A stretch of 64,000 nt of DNA, from NCBI GenBank assembly GCA_963833885.1, contig CAWHZU010000007.1, positions 1-64,000 on the forward strand, written 5' to 3'. Origin of the DNA: JASHPR01 sp963833885. GTDB lineage: Bacteria > Actinomycetota > Actinomycetes > Streptosporangiales > Streptosporangiaceae. Shown piece by piece: positions 49,719 through 63,480 of this stretch. A program made the translations under genes and the position numbers. The notes under the pieces were generated by a model, which saw only the letters and a program-made list of their open reading frames with translations, did no database searches and was not told the DNA's origin. Numbering within the stretch: position 1 is the stretch's first letter; each line of letters opens with the position of its first letter.

Positions 49719-50177
49719 ATGGTCCTGCTTCGTCACTTGCTCGGTGACGCGCTGCGGCGGCTGCGCCTCCGGCAGGGTCGCACCCTCCGCGAAGTCTCCG
49801 CCGCTGCGCGTGTGTCGCTCGGATACCTATCGGAAGTCGAGCGCGGCCAGAAAGAGGCCTCGTCCGAGCTCCTGGCCTCGATCTGCGGCGCGCTGGGCGC
49901 GCCCATGTCGCAGCTGCTCCGGGAGGTCTCCGACAACTTTGCCCTGGCCGAACTGCAGAACGAGCCCGTCTTCACCGGCGTCCGGGTGCTCACGCCTGAC
50001 GTGGCCAGGGTGCCCGAGCCCGGTGCCCCGGCAGAGGAGCTCGAGCTCGCCACCGGCGACGGCAAGGTGACGGTCAAGGGCGGAACCAGGTTCGCCGTAT
50101 CGCCGGACCAGCCCAAGTTCGAGCAGGTCGCACGGCGCATCAACGACATTCAGGACATGGTCCCGGCGCTGAACTAA
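49719..50177 (+). CDS. clgR: ClgR-like XRE-family transcriptional regulator
   Basis: 152 residues from ATG 49719 (GTG 49713 also possible; GGGAAGGGAG upstream). The HTH and flanks (RLRLRQGRTLREVSAAARVS, then LGYLSEVERGQKEASSELL) match ClgR, which activates clp protease and other stress genes in actinobacteria. Location after pgsA-cinA is the usual one. The C-terminal 70 residues are less conserved and lack the short degron-like Ala-Ala ending of Streptomyces ClgR; the protein ends in MVPALN. Confidence 0.88.
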   Translation: MVLLRHLLGDALRRLRLRQGRTLREVSAAARVSLGYLSEVERGQKEASSELLASICGALGAPMSQLLREVSDNFALAELQNEPVFTGVRVLTPDVARVPEPGAPAEELELATGDGKVTVKGGTRFAVSPDQPKFEQVARRINDIQDMVPALN

Positions 50178-50207
50178 GCCGTCTGGCCCCGCGATCCGGC
50201 CGCTGGG

Positions 50208-50660
50208 TCAAGCCCAGGCGCGCGGATCGTCGGCCAGCTTGACCACGCTTTCGGGCAGATGCCCGGACACGATGTGCTCCAGCGTCACGTCTTCGAGGAT
50301 GGCCCGCTCGTTGGCCCGCAGCGCTATCCACACCGTCTGCAGCGGTTCGGCGGCGCCGATGTAGCCGAGGTTCTCCGGGCGCTCGCCGCGGACGCCAACC
50401 AACGGCCCGTCGATTGCCCTGATGATGTCCGCCAGCGAGATGTCCGAGGCAGGCCGGGCCAGCCAGAAACCCCCGTCGGGTCCTCGCTGGCTGCGCACCA
50501 GCCCGCCGCGGCGAAGCTGGGTCAGAATGGCCTCGAGAAATTTGCCCGGAATGCCCTGGGTCTTGGCGAGCTGATCAGAGGTCACGTGGCCGCCGCCGCT
50601 GGCGGCCGCGAGTTCGATGGCAGCACGCAGAGCATAGTCGGCGCGTGCGGACAAACGCAT
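50208..50660 (-). CDS. Rrf2-family transcriptional regulator without cluster cysteines
   Basis: 150 residues from ATG 50660; ATG 50669 is also in frame. Rrf2 winged helix: MRLSARADYALRAAIEL, then IPGKFLEAILTQLRRGGLVRSQRGPDGGF and the dimer helix. The chain contains no cysteine, so it cannot carry the Fe-S cluster of IscR/NsrR and is more like CymR. A CATAAT sequence 8 bases before ATG 50660 suggests a leaderless transcript. It stands alone, convergent with the clgR-like gene. Confidence 0.85.
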   Translation of the reverse strand: MRLSARADYALRAAIELAAASGGGHVTSDQLAKTQGIPGKFLEAILTQLRRGGLVRSQRGPDGGFWLARPASDISLADIIRAIDGPLVGVRGERPENLGYIGAAEPLQTVWIALRANERAILEDVTLEHIVSGHLPESVVKLADDPRAWA

Positions 50661-50751
50661 GTGAAGCATTATGCAGGTAAATCACGGCTGACCGGTGATC
50701 GGCACACGGATAGACGGCCGTCTGGTCCGCCCGCCGATCCTGGTATTCCGC

Positions 50752-52320
50752 TTATTTCGGTCGGCTAGCTCGGCCAGCCCGGGTTAGCGGGGCCGACACG
50801 GGCGCCAGGCCGAGAATTTCGGCGGCAGCCAGGCCGCTGATCCGGGCTGCCCCGTACGTGGCCACGTGGACGGCGTGGGGCGGCCGCCATACGGGGAGCC
50901 CCATCTCCACCACCACCGCGTCCGGCCGGGCCGCGAGCAGCCTCGTCACAACGTCACGGGCCGCCTGGTATCTGTGTGCGTCCCGGACCACGACCACGAG
51001 CGGCCGCCCCGCCGCGGCCGCCAGCGCCTCGTCGGCCGCCTGGGCAAGCTCGCCGGGCCGCGCACCGACGCCGAGCCGCACAATGCTGTCGGCGGGCACC
51101 CATGGCTCCAGGCCCCACGGCACCATGCCGACCGCGATGTTGGCCGGAGGCACCACCTCGACGAGCACCGGCCGGCGCAGCGGGCGGGCGGGGCCGCCGG
51201 TCACGCGGACTGCCCGGCGGGCCGCGGTCAGCCCCACGTCGGCCCCGTCGGCTGAATGCTGCGCCGTGGTTCGGTGATCCGTGGTCTGGTGATCCGTGGT
51301 CTGGTGATCCGCGGCCGCCCAGGCCCGCAGGTCGGCTACCCGGGCCGCCGCGTCCTCGAGCCGCGCCCCCGGCATCCGGCCCAAGGCCACCGCGGCGGCC
51401 AGGGCATCGCGCACCGCCAGGTAGGCGGCGCGGTCCTGGTCGCGCCCGAAGCAGAGCAGGTCAGTGCCTGCCGCCACGGCCAGCACCGCGACCTCGGGCA
51501 GCCCGAACGGCTCACTCACCGCCCGCATCTCCAGTGCGTCGGAGATGATCACGCCCGTGAAGCCGAGCTCGCCGCGGAGCAGCCCGGTCTGCGCTGCGGC
51601 GGACAGCGACGCGGGCAGGTCGCCAGTCAGCTCGGGAACGCGCAGGTGGCCTGGCATGACCGCGCGCACCCCCGCGGCGATCGCGGCCGAAAACGGCGGC
51701 AGGTCCCGTTGCGCCAGCACCTTCAGCGGGACGTCGACCGTGGCGATCGAGTCGTGCGAGTCGGTGCGGGTGCTGCCGTGGCCCGGGAAGTGCTTTGCGC
51801 ACGCGGCCACACCGGCGGCCTGCAGGCCGGCCACCGCGGCGGCGGCATGCCTGGCAACCAGGTCGGTGTCGGCGCCGAACGACCTGGTGCCGATCACCGG
51901 GTTGTCGGCGGCGGTGTTCACGTCCACCGACGGCGCCAGGTCGACGTTGATCCCGAGCGCCGCGAGGTCGGCGCCGAGCGCACGGTACACGGCCTCGGTG
52001 ACGGCCACGTCGTCTACGGCGCCGAGCGCGGCGTTTCCCGGGTAGCTGCTGCCGACAAGATGCGCGATCCGGGTGACGTCGCCGCCCTCTTCGTCGACGG
52101 CGATCAGCGGCTCGGCGGCGGCCGAGCGGAGCCGTGCCGTCAGCGCCGCGAGCTGTGCTGGGCCGGCGATGTTCGGGCCGAACACGGTCACACCGCCCAG
52201 TCCGGCGCGGAGCGCGTTCAGCACCCAGCCCGGCGCGGCCCGGCCGCCGAAGGGCGGGATCAGGATGGCGTCGGCGAGCCTGGCCAGGCCGGGGTCGCCG
52301 CTGCGCGCCGGCGCCGTCAC
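50752..52320 (-). CDS. Glycoside hydrolase family 3 beta-N-acetylhexosaminidase (NagZ-like)
   Basis: 522 residues from GTG 52320, overlapping the permease stop (GTGA). GH3 domain to about residue 340 with the NagZ-type catalytic pair: KHFPGHGSTRTDSHDS (His acid/base) and nucleophile Asp in VIISDALEMRA. A three-fold DHQTT linker (from 51266-51310) leads to a second alpha/beta domain. No signal peptide: it works in the cytoplasm on GlcNAc-containing sugars brought in by the adjacent ABC system. Last gene of the operon. Confidence 0.9.
   Translation of the reverse strand: MTAPARSGDPGLARLADAILIPPFGGRAAPGWVLNALRAGLGGVTVFGPNIAGPAQLAALTARLRSAAAEPLIAVDEEGGDVTRIAHLVGSSYPGNAALGAVDDVAVTEAVYRALGADLAALGINVDLAPSVDVNTAADNPVIGTRSFGADTDLVARHAAAAVAGLQAAGVAACAKHFPGHGSTRTDSHDSIATVDVPLKVLAQRDLPPFSAAIAAGVRAVMPGHLRVPELTGDLPASLSAAAQTGLLRGELGFTGVIISDALEMRAVSEPFGLPEVAVLAVAAGTDLLCFGRDQDRAAYLAVRDALAAAVALGRMPGARLEDAAARVADLRAWAAADHQTTDHQTTDHRTTAQHSADGADVGLTAARRAVRVTGGPARPLRRPVLVEVVPPANIAVGMVPWGLEPWVPADSIVRLGVGARPGELAQAADEALAAAAGRPLVVVVRDAHRYQAARDVVTRLLAARPDAVVVEMGLPVWRPPHAVHVATYGAARISGLAAAEILGLAPVSAPLTRAGRASRPK
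51266..51310. repeat. 15-bp tandem repeats inside the GH3 gene
   Basis: Three 15-base units (GTGGTCTGGTGATCC on the + strand; the first has one change), encoding DHQTT, DHQTT, DHRTT in the interdomain linker. Confidence 0.93.
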
Positions 52321-53189
52321 CCCTTCACCGCCCCGGCGACCAGGCCGCCGACCAGGCGCCGCCGGATGATCAGGAAGAAGATCACGACCGGGATCGTGTA
52401 CATGGTCGAGGCGGCCATGATCGGGCCCCACTCGGCACCGCCCCGGCCGAAGAAGTACGTCACATAGATCGGCAGCGTGTAGGTCGAGTGGGCCTGGCCG
52501 AGGAACGTCAGCGCCACAATGAACTCGTTGTAGGCCGTGATGAACGCGAAGATGCTGGTGGCCACCAGCCCGGGGGCCACCAGCGGCAGCAGGATCCGCC
52601 AGAAGATCGTCACCGCACCGGCGCCGTCGATGGCCGCCGCCTCGTCCAGTTCCCTGGGCACCGTGGCCACGAAGTTGCGCAGCATCCAGATCGACACCGG
52701 GAGCGCCTGGGCCGCGTACACGATGACCAGCCCGAGCAGATTCTGCAGCAGGTTGAGCTGGTCGAACTCCCGGAACAGCCCGATGATGAGCGCCTGCCCG
52801 GGGATCATCTGCACGATCAGCAGCATGATCAGGAACGAGGCGCGGAACCGGAACCGGAACCTGGCCACCCCGACCGACGCCAGCAGCGACAGGAACGAGG
52901 AGATCAGGACCGCGGCCAGGGTGACCGCCAGGCTGTTGCGGAAGAACAGCCAGACCGTGCCGATACCCGAGGCCTGACCGCTGATCACCTGGGTGAAGTT
53001 GCCGAACGTGGGGTGGGATGGCAGCAGGCTGGGCGTAAGCGAGTAGATCTCCTGGGACGGCTTGAGTGCCGTGGACACCATCCAGAAGATCGGGAACAGC
53101 GTGACGAGCGCGACCAGCACGCCGAGGCCGTTGAGGCCGATATTGCGCGCCCGCCTGGCCGTCCGCGGGCTCATCCGGGTGGCGATCAC
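52317..53189 (-). CDS. Sugar ABC transporter permease, MalG type
   Basis: 290 residues from GTG 53189, overlapping the stop of the partner permease (GTGA). Six helices; EAA loop in PRELDEAAAIDGAGAVTIFWRILLPLVAPG. Member of the carbohydrate CUT1 class. No ATPase gene is present in the operon; such systems in actinobacteria commonly share the multi-operon ATPase MsiK. Confidence 0.92.
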   Translation of the reverse strand: MIATRMSPRTARRARNIGLNGLGVLVALVTLFPIFWMVSTALKPSQEIYSLTPSLLPSHPTFGNFTQVISGQASGIGTVWLFFRNSLAVTLAAVLISSFLSLLASVGVARFRFRFRASFLIMLLIVQMIPGQALIIGLFREFDQLNLLQNLLGLVIVYAAQALPVSIWMLRNFVATVPRELDEAAAIDGAGAVTIFWRILLPLVAPGLVATSIFAFITAYNEFIVALTFLGQAHSTYTLPIYVTYFFGRGGAEWGPIMAASTMYTIPVVIFFLIIRRRLVGGLVAGAVKG

Positions 53190-54169
53190 GTCAGGGCTCC
53201 CTGCCGGACGGACGCGCGGACGTAGCCGACGGTGATGACGAGCAGGATCAGGGTGAAGATGATGGCCAGCGCACCGCCGAGGCCGTAGCTGGGCGGGAAC
53301 GTGAACCCTTTGTCGTATATGTAGAGACCCAAGTTGAACTCGTTCCGGTTGGCCAGGCCGCCGGTCAGCAGGTACGTCTGGGTGAAGATGTTGAAGTCCC
53401 AGATCACCGACAGCAGCAGCAGCACCAGGAAGATCGGCTTGAGCATCGGGTAGGTGATCCGCCAGAACACCCGCCACGGGCTGGCGCCATCGATCCGGGC
53501 GGCCTCATACAGCTCGGCGGGCACGGTCTTGAGGCCGGCCAGCACGCTGACGGCGATGAACGGGAACGACGTCCAGACCACCAGCACGGTCAGCACGGTG
53601 TAAGCCTGCAGCGCGCCGGTGGTCGTCCAGTTGTACCCGGCCCAGTTGGTGCTGCCGACCAGCCAGTGCGGCATCTTGCTGAGGGTCCAGTCGACGAGCC
53701 CGCCGTCGGGGTTGAACAGCCAGTAGAACAGCACACTGCCGGCGACTGGGGGAGTGGCCCAGGCGAGCAGCGCGGCGATGGCCACGAACCCCGACATCTT
53801 GGGCCCGAGCCGGTTCAGCAGCAAGCCGACCAGCGTGCCGACGACCAGGGTTAGCGGCACGACCACCGCGGCGAAGAGGACCGTGATCCGCAGCGAGAGC
53901 CAGAACTCCGAGTCGGCGAACGTGCTGCTGAAGTTGCCGAACCCGACCCACTGGACCGGCGCGGCGCCGGTGACCTGCGGCAGCCCGTAGTTCTGAAACG
54001 AGTAGAGCAGCATCTGCACCAGCGGCCAGACGTACACCAGGGCGAGGCCGCCCAGCGCGGGCACCAGCAGCAGGTACGGGGCCAGCCGGTGGCGGCGGAC
54101 GAACGCGCCGACGCGGGTGCCCCGGCTGGCGGCCGACGTTCCGTGAAGCTGCGCGATTGTCTCGGCCAT
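53186..54169 (-). CDS. Sugar ABC transporter permease, MalF type
   Basis: 327 residues, ATG 54169. Six helices after a cytoplasmic N-terminus (AFVRRHRLAPYLLLVPALGG); EAA loop in PAELYEAARIDGASPWRVFWRITYPMLKP. Pairs with the MalG-type permease that overlaps its stop codon. Confidence 0.92.
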   Translation of the reverse strand: MAETIAQLHGTSAASRGTRVGAFVRRHRLAPYLLLVPALGGLALVYVWPLVQMLLYSFQNYGLPQVTGAAPVQWVGFGNFSSTFADSEFWLSLRITVLFAAVVVPLTLVVGTLVGLLLNRLGPKMSGFVAIAALLAWATPPVAGSVLFYWLFNPDGGLVDWTLSKMPHWLVGSTNWAGYNWTTTGALQAYTVLTVLVVWTSFPFIAVSVLAGLKTVPAELYEAARIDGASPWRVFWRITYPMLKPIFLVLLLLSVIWDFNIFTQTYLLTGGLANRNEFNLGLYIYDKGFTFPPSYGLGGALAIIFTLILLVITVGYVRASVRQGALT

Positions 54170-54253
54170 GTATCGGGCCTCCTGGACGCGGGGTTGGGTG
54201 TCCCGGCCGGCCAGCCGCCGCCGACGGTGGCCGGCCGGGACGATGCGCGAAGG

Positions 54254-55606
54254 CTAGGACTCGGAGCCGGTGTTGAGCACGTTCTGCAGCTCGCTATTGG
54301 CCTTGTTCACGGTGGCCGTGAAGCTGGCGCCTTGCATCAGCGACTTCATCATCGTCGGGATGATCGCGTCGGTTGCGTCCGCGGTCGCCCAGTTCTTCGA
54401 GTTCAGCGGCGAGATCTGGGTGTAGGCGGCGGCCTTGGCGAACCCGGACATGACCGCGCTGCCCGAGTACTTGCCGCCGGACAGCGCGGTGGTGAACTCG
54501 GGGAAGAAGCCCTGCAGGTTCGCGAACGTGGTCGCGTTGGACGGGCTGTCCATGACGCTGACCAGGTCCCACGAGGCGGTCTTGTTCGGGCTCTTGGCCC
54601 AGACGCCGAGGTCGGAGCCGCCCGCGAAGGCCGGCGCCGGGTTGGGGCCGTTCTGGCTGGGGATCGGGAACGATGCCCAGTCCGACTGGTACTTCGTGCT
54701 CACGGCCTCCAGCGACGACTCCGCCCACGGACCGTCGATGTACATGTCGAGGGTGCCCTTGGCGAAGTCCTCGTCGGAGCCTCCGGAGGTGGCGCCGGGG
54801 GCCCCCAGCTCGGTCTCGCCGATGTACTTGGATGGCGAGACGTGGTCGGTCAGCAGCAGGTCGGAGTAGAACTTGATGCCGGCCTCGGACTGCGGGGTGT
54901 TCAGCTCGGCCACCCACTTGCCGCCCTTCTGGACCGCGACCTGGCCGCCCGCGCCCCAGATGAAGCTGACGATCGCGTTGGTGTAGTCGCTCGGAGCGCC
55001 CAGGCCGTAGGTGCCCGGGTTCTTCGCCATCAGCTTCTTCGCGTCGGTGACCAGTTCCGCCCAGGTGGTGGGCGTCGAGGTGATGCCAGCCGCGGCGAAC
55101 TGGTCCTTGCGGTACCAGATGCCGCGCACGCCGCCGAACCACGGAACCGCGTAGTTGTTGCCGCTGACCGTGTCGTTGGCGAGGTTGCCCGCGATGATGT
55201 CCGAGCCGGACTTCCAGGTCTTGACCTCGCTGGTGATGTTGGCCAGCGCGCCCTCGGCCGCCACGCCCGGCGTGTCGGTGTTGCCGAGTTCGGTGATGTC
55301 CGGGCCGCCCTTCCCGCTGCTGAGCGCGTTGGTCCAGTCCGTGGTGCGGTTGGTCCACGGGATCCAGTCCACGACCACCTTGGTGCGGGAGTACTGGGGG
55401 AACTGTTTGTGGAACTGCTTGACTATCCCGTTCATCCAGGTGACCTGCGAAGGAACGGATGCTCCCATCCGCCACACTGTCAGCTTGGCGGGCGCGGCCG
55501 CGGCCGCCGATGAGCCGCTGCTCGAGCCGCAGCCTGCTACTCCGGCCGCGGCTCCTGCAAGCACCACGGCAGCGCCGATGGTGGCTGCCGATCTGGTGAG
55601 GTTCAC
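54254..55606 (-). CDS. Extracellular sugar-binding lipoprotein
   Basis: 450 residues from GTG 55606. Lipobox VAGC at residues 23-26, then a Ser/Ala tether and a family-1 solute-binding fold: KLTVWRMGASVPSQVTW, PDITELGNTDTPG, GIWYRKDQFAAAGI, LDMYIDGPWAESSLEAV. First gene of the operon binding protein, MalF, MalG, GH3. The hydrolase suggests GlcNAc oligomers or muropeptide sugars as substrate (inference). Transcription probably controlled by the divergent ROK protein. Confidence 0.92.
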   Translation of the reverse strand: MNLTRSAATIGAAVVLAGAAAGVAGCGSSSGSSAAAAAPAKLTVWRMGASVPSQVTWMNGIVKQFHKQFPQYSRTKVVVDWIPWTNRTTDWTNALSSGKGGPDITELGNTDTPGVAAEGALANITSEVKTWKSGSDIIAGNLANDTVSGNNYAVPWFGGVRGIWYRKDQFAAAGITSTPTTWAELVTDAKKLMAKNPGTYGLGAPSDYTNAIVSFIWGAGGQVAVQKGGKWVAELNTPQSEAGIKFYSDLLLTDHVSPSKYIGETELGAPGATSGGSDEDFAKGTLDMYIDGPWAESSLEAVSTKYQSDWASFPIPSQNGPNPAPAFAGGSDLGVWAKSPNKTASWDLVSVMDSPSNATTFANLQGFFPEFTTALSGGKYSGSAVMSGFAKAAAYTQISPLNSKNWATADATDAIIPTMMKSLMQGASFTATVNKANSELQNVLNTGSES

Positions 55607-55689
55607 TGCTCGATCTCCCTTCCCGGCTGTTCTCGCGGGCCAGCGTCCGCCGGGGCGACGCGACCGCTGCGACCGAATCTGGGGCCGAA

Positions 55690-55713
55690 ACTAACAGGAA
55701 AGTTTCCTATAAG
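55690..55713. promoter_or_regulatory. AGGAAA-G-TTTCCT palindrome, probable ROK operator
   Basis: Perfect 13-base palindrome 55696-55708, extended with mismatches to TAAC...ATAA, in the gap between the divergent sugar operon and ROK gene. The flanking TATAAGATAG could be part of a promoter. Confidence 0.65.
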
Positions 55714-55827
55714 ATAGAGTCCGTTGCCAGATTGAGACAATTCGTCCTGGCGGTAGCCACCAGTGCCGGCGAGTCCGGTTCGTCGCGGAGCCTGCCGTAC
55801 GGTACCCATAGCCAGTGAGGGGACTGC

Positions 55828-57012
55828 ATGGAACGACGGCCAGGAACGCCAAGCCTGCTGCGAGAGCTTAACGACCGCGCGGCGCTCGAACTGCTGCTTG
55901 CCGGCGGCCCGATGACCCGGGCGCAGCTCGGCGAGCACACCGGCCTGTCCAAGGTGACCGCGTCACAGCTGCTGGCCAGGCTCGAGGAGCGCGGCCTGGT
56001 CCAGGTGGCGGGGGAGCAGGCGGGCGGCCGCGGGCCGAACGCAGCCCTGTACGGCGTGGTGCCGTCTGCCGCCTATGTGGCCGGGCTGCACGTCGATCAC
56101 ACCGTGGTCAGCGCCGGCGTGGCCGACGTCACCGGACGGGAGCTCGCGGTGGTCTCGGTAGACCCGAACGCCGGCCAGGACCCGGTCGAGCTGGTGCGCG
56201 GCGCGGTCGCCGCGGCCGCGGGCTCGGCCGGCTTGTCGCCCGACGCGCTGCGGTCGCTGGTGATCGGGACTCCTGGGGTGCTGGACCCGCACACCGGCGA
56301 GCCGCGGCTCGCGGTCAACCTGCCCGCCTGGCGCCAGGGCGTCCTCGATGCCCTCCGCGTCGACCTGGGCAGGCCGGTGACGATCGAGAACGACGTCAAC
56401 CTCGCCGCGATGGCCGAGCGGGCCACGGGCGCCGCCGCGGAGGTGGACGACTTCGTGCTGGTCTGGATCGGCATCGGGATCGGCCTGGCGACCGTGCTCG
56501 GCGGGCGGCTGCACCGCGGAGTCGGCGGGGCTGCCGGAGAGATCGGCTACCTGCCGGTGCCGGGCGTGCCGCTGCCGCAGGACGTGAGCCACCCGGACAC
56601 GGGCGCGTTCCAGTCGCTGATCGGCGCCCAGGCGCTGCTTCCGCTGGCGGCCAGCTACGGCTTTGCCGGGAGCACCGTCGGAGCCGCGGTGCGGGCCGCG
56701 CACGAGGCCGCGTCGGCTGGCGACGAACGGGGCAGCGCGTTCCTCGCCGAGCTAGCCCGCCGCGTGGCGACGGGCGTGGCCTCAATATGCGTGGTGCTCG
56801 ATCCAGGGCTGGTGGTGCTCGGCGGCGAGGTGGGCCTGAGCGGCGGTGCCGAACTGGCCGACCGGGTCGCGGCCGAGATGGGCCGGATCAGCCCGGCCAG
56901 GCCGCGGGTGGTGCCGACCAGCGTGACCGGTGACCCCGTGCTGTGCGGCGCGATCAGGGCCGCGGTCGACCAGGCCCGGCAGGAACTCCTGGCCTCGGTG
57001 GCCAGTACCTGA
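55828..57012 (+). CDS. ROK-family transcriptional repressor
   Basis: 394 residues, ATG 55828. Winged helix near 30-65 (MTRAQLGEHTGLSKVTASQLLARLEERGLV), then a ROK fold (VIGTPGVLDPHTGEPRLAVNLPAW, IENDVNLAAMAER, GAAGEIGYLPV). The zinc motif CxCGxxGC usual after the GEIG segment is missing, and the DxGxT phosphate motif is not intact, so it should sense sugar without kinase activity. Divergent from the sugar ABC operon. Confidence 0.9.
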   Translation: MERRPGTPSLLRELNDRAALELLLAGGPMTRAQLGEHTGLSKVTASQLLARLEERGLVQVAGEQAGGRGPNAALYGVVPSAAYVAGLHVDHTVVSAGVADVTGRELAVVSVDPNAGQDPVELVRGAVAAAAGSAGLSPDALRSLVIGTPGVLDPHTGEPRLAVNLPAWRQGVLDALRVDLGRPVTIENDVNLAAMAERATGAAAEVDDFVLVWIGIGIGLATVLGGRLHRGVGGAAGEIGYLPVPGVPLPQDVSHPDTGAFQSLIGAQALLPLAASYGFAGSTVGAAVRAAHEAASAGDERGSAFLAELARRVATGVASICVVLDPGLVVLGGEVGLSGGAELADRVAAEMGRISPARPRVVPTSVTGDPVLCGAIRAAVDQARQELLASVAST

Positions 57013-57082
57013 ACGGCTGAAAAGGAAACCCTGAATGGGGCCGACCGGTTTGCTGCAGTCCCTGTTGGGTATGCGGCAGCCG

Positions 57083-57098
57083 TACGATTCATATCGTA
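57083..57098. promoter_or_regulatory. TACGAT-TCAT-ATCGTA palindrome before the small membrane-protein gene
   Basis: Perfect 6-base arms, 4-base centre, 18 bases upstream of GTG 57116 and overlapping a -10-like TATCGT. Candidate operator/promoter. Confidence 0.45.
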
Positions 57099-57115
57099 AT
57101 CGGGGGTGTTCGATC

Positions 57116-57229
57116 GTGCGCAAGATGCGGATGATGCTCATACCGCTGACCGTTGTGGCGGCAATCGTCGTCATGGCCATGACCCGGCGCCCGGGCAAGG
57201 GCCGCCGCAGCCAGCGTCGCAGCAAGTAA
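57116..57229 (+). CDS. Small single-pass membrane peptide, unknown function
   Basis: 37 residues from GTG 57116, with GGGGGTG upstream. A basic start is followed by one hydrophobic helix (MLIPLTVVAAIVVMAM) and a strongly basic tail of Arg/Lys/Gly/Ser. A longer version beginning at ATG 57035 is open but lacks a ribosome site. Basic tail inside, so an anchor-type peptide. It has its own putative promoter palindrome. Could be a chance frame, though the helix and tail are typical of real small proteins. Confidence 0.5.
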   Translation: MRKMRMMLIPLTVVAAIVVMAMTRRPGKGRRSQRRSK

Positions 57230-57420
57230 GGGTCGGGATTCGACCTCGATCCTGCAGGGCCTTAAGGCCGGGCCGTTCATCAGGGCGGCCCGGCTGGCTG
57301 CCTGCGCGAGAGTAATTCCACTCCCGCGCAATGGCAAATTGGGCGCAAAAGCCTGGCCGGAATTTGTCGTCCGGAGCCCGGCGGCTGGAATTGCCGCCCG
57401 GGGCCCGGCGGCTGGAATTA

Positions 57421-57906
57421 TCACCCGGATAGCTCGGCGGCGTAATTCCGCAGCGCCCACTCGTAATTCCCGAGGTCTTCGCCGCCGATCTGGTCGAGGG
57501 CCAGGACGATCAGCCGGGCCACCGCCTCCTGGCATCGCCCGGCGCTGGTCAGCGCCAGGGCGAGGAACGCCGCGATCGAGTCGTGCCCGGGAAACTGCTC
57601 GTCAGCGCGCCGCATGATCTGTACAGCCTCATCGAAACGCCCGAGGTTGCGCAGGGTGCTGCCGTACTGGATCAGGCCCCGGCGCAGGCCGTCGCCGTCC
57701 AGGCCCGCCGAGAAGGCCTGCTCGTATACCGGCGCCGCCTCCGCCTCGCGGCCCGCAAAGTCGAGCGCGCCCGCGTACTCGAACAGCGCGTGGGCGTCGC
57801 CGGGATACTGCCGGGCCAGATCCCGGAAGTAGCCGACCGTGGGCTCGGGATCATCCCTCCGGGCGGCCGCCCACCCTCGCTCGATCGCGTCGCTCAGCGC
57901 GGGCAT
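57421..57906 (-). CDS. Tetratricopeptide-repeat protein
   Basis: 161 residues, ATG 57906. TPR-type helix pairs: AIERGWAAARRDDPEPTVGYFRDLARQYPGDA, then HALFEYAGALDFAGREAEAAPVYEQA, LIQYGSTLRNLGRFDEAVQIMR and IAAFLALALTSAGRCQEAV. The whole protein is one TPR_5-like domain. It acts as a protein-binding scaffold; partner unknown. Separated by 48 bases from the PPOX gene on the same strand. Confidence 0.85.
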   Translation of the reverse strand: MPALSDAIERGWAAARRDDPEPTVGYFRDLARQYPGDAHALFEYAGALDFAGREAEAAPVYEQAFSAGLDGDGLRRGLIQYGSTLRNLGRFDEAVQIMRRADEQFPGHDSIAAFLALALTSAGRCQEAVARLIVLALDQIGGEDLGNYEWALRNYAAELSG

Positions 57907-57954
57907 GCTGGCCGCCCTTTCGGTTGCTGGTGTGGCTCGATCGCGGAGCGCGGG

Positions 57955-58377
57955 TCACACATCCCGCGCAGACCGTTCGAACGGGGCGCCCTCGATGCCC
58001 AGCGCCACGATGCGGCGTGGGCGTACGCGGATCCAGGAGGGGCTGAACCGGAACGGGGCGTCCAGGCGCTTGCCGATATCCTCGCCGCCCTCGGTGTAGG
58101 TCTCCGCGTCACCTCGTATCTCGATAAAGCGCGGCCCCCGATCGTCCACGACCACCGCTACCTTTGGCCGGCGCCGTGCGTCGCGGAACTTCTTGGTAGC
58201 AGCCATGTCAGCAAGCTGCGCGTTGCTGCCGATGACAAGCGTCTGCGTCTGCGGATCGTGGAAGATCGCCACGGGTATGACGTGCGGCATGCCATCGGCC
58301 CCGACGGTGGCGAGGCGGCCGAGCCCCTGATCGTTCAGATACTCGATTTCCGCGTCGGTGAAAACGCTCATGCTCAT
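57955..58377 (-). CDS. PPOX-class F420-dependent / pyridoxamine-phosphate-oxidase-like protein
   Basis: 140 residues, ATG 58377. Split-barrel fold: EIEYLNDQGLGRLATVG, MPHVIPVAIFHD, RPKVAVVVDD, PRFIEIRGDAETYTEGG, WIRVRPRRIVALGIEG. Members bind F420 or FMN and reduce or oxidise small substrates. The ATG overlaps the end of the Lhr C-terminal frame (ATGA at 58374-58377), so it belongs to that operon. Confidence 0.87.
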   Translation of the reverse strand: MSMSVFTDAEIEYLNDQGLGRLATVGADGMPHVIPVAIFHDPQTQTLVIGSNAQLADMAATKKFRDARRRPKVAVVVDDRGPRFIEIRGDAETYTEGGEDIGKRLDAPFRFSPSWIRVRPRRIVALGIEGAPFERSARDV

Positions 58378-58815
58378 CTCCTGTACTTACGTCGGGCGTT
58401 GATCATGGCCGGGCGATCCGCGGCTGGATCACTGGGCGCGCAGGCGCAGGCCGCGGGGGGTGGGACGAAGCCGGCCTGCTCCAGCGCGCGGGCCAGGGGA
58501 GAATCGTAGACGCCTCCGCCGTCGGCGCGCTCAACGGTGAGTCGGCCGAGTGCCCCCTCGCGGACGGCGTCGGCGAGCGCGGCGGCCGCGGGGTCGAGCA
58601 GGGCCGGGTCGCTGGTCCAGGACAGCAGGGTTTTGCCACCGCGCTCGACGTAGAGCACCAGCTCACCGTCGGCCAGCACCACAAGCGCGCCGGCCTTGCG
58701 GCCCGGGCGGTGCCCGCCTGGCGTCTCGTCCGGCCGGGCCGGCCAGGGCAGCGCCGAGCCGTAGGCGTTCGCCGGGTCAGCCGCGGCCAGCACCACGATC
58801 GAGCCATCGTTCACA

Positions 58816-63414
<4,599 letters not shown>

Positions 63415-63480
63415 ACATCCATCCTGCCTTGCCCCACCGACAGCCCGAGCCAACAGCCCGCGCCGGATGGATGCACCGAT

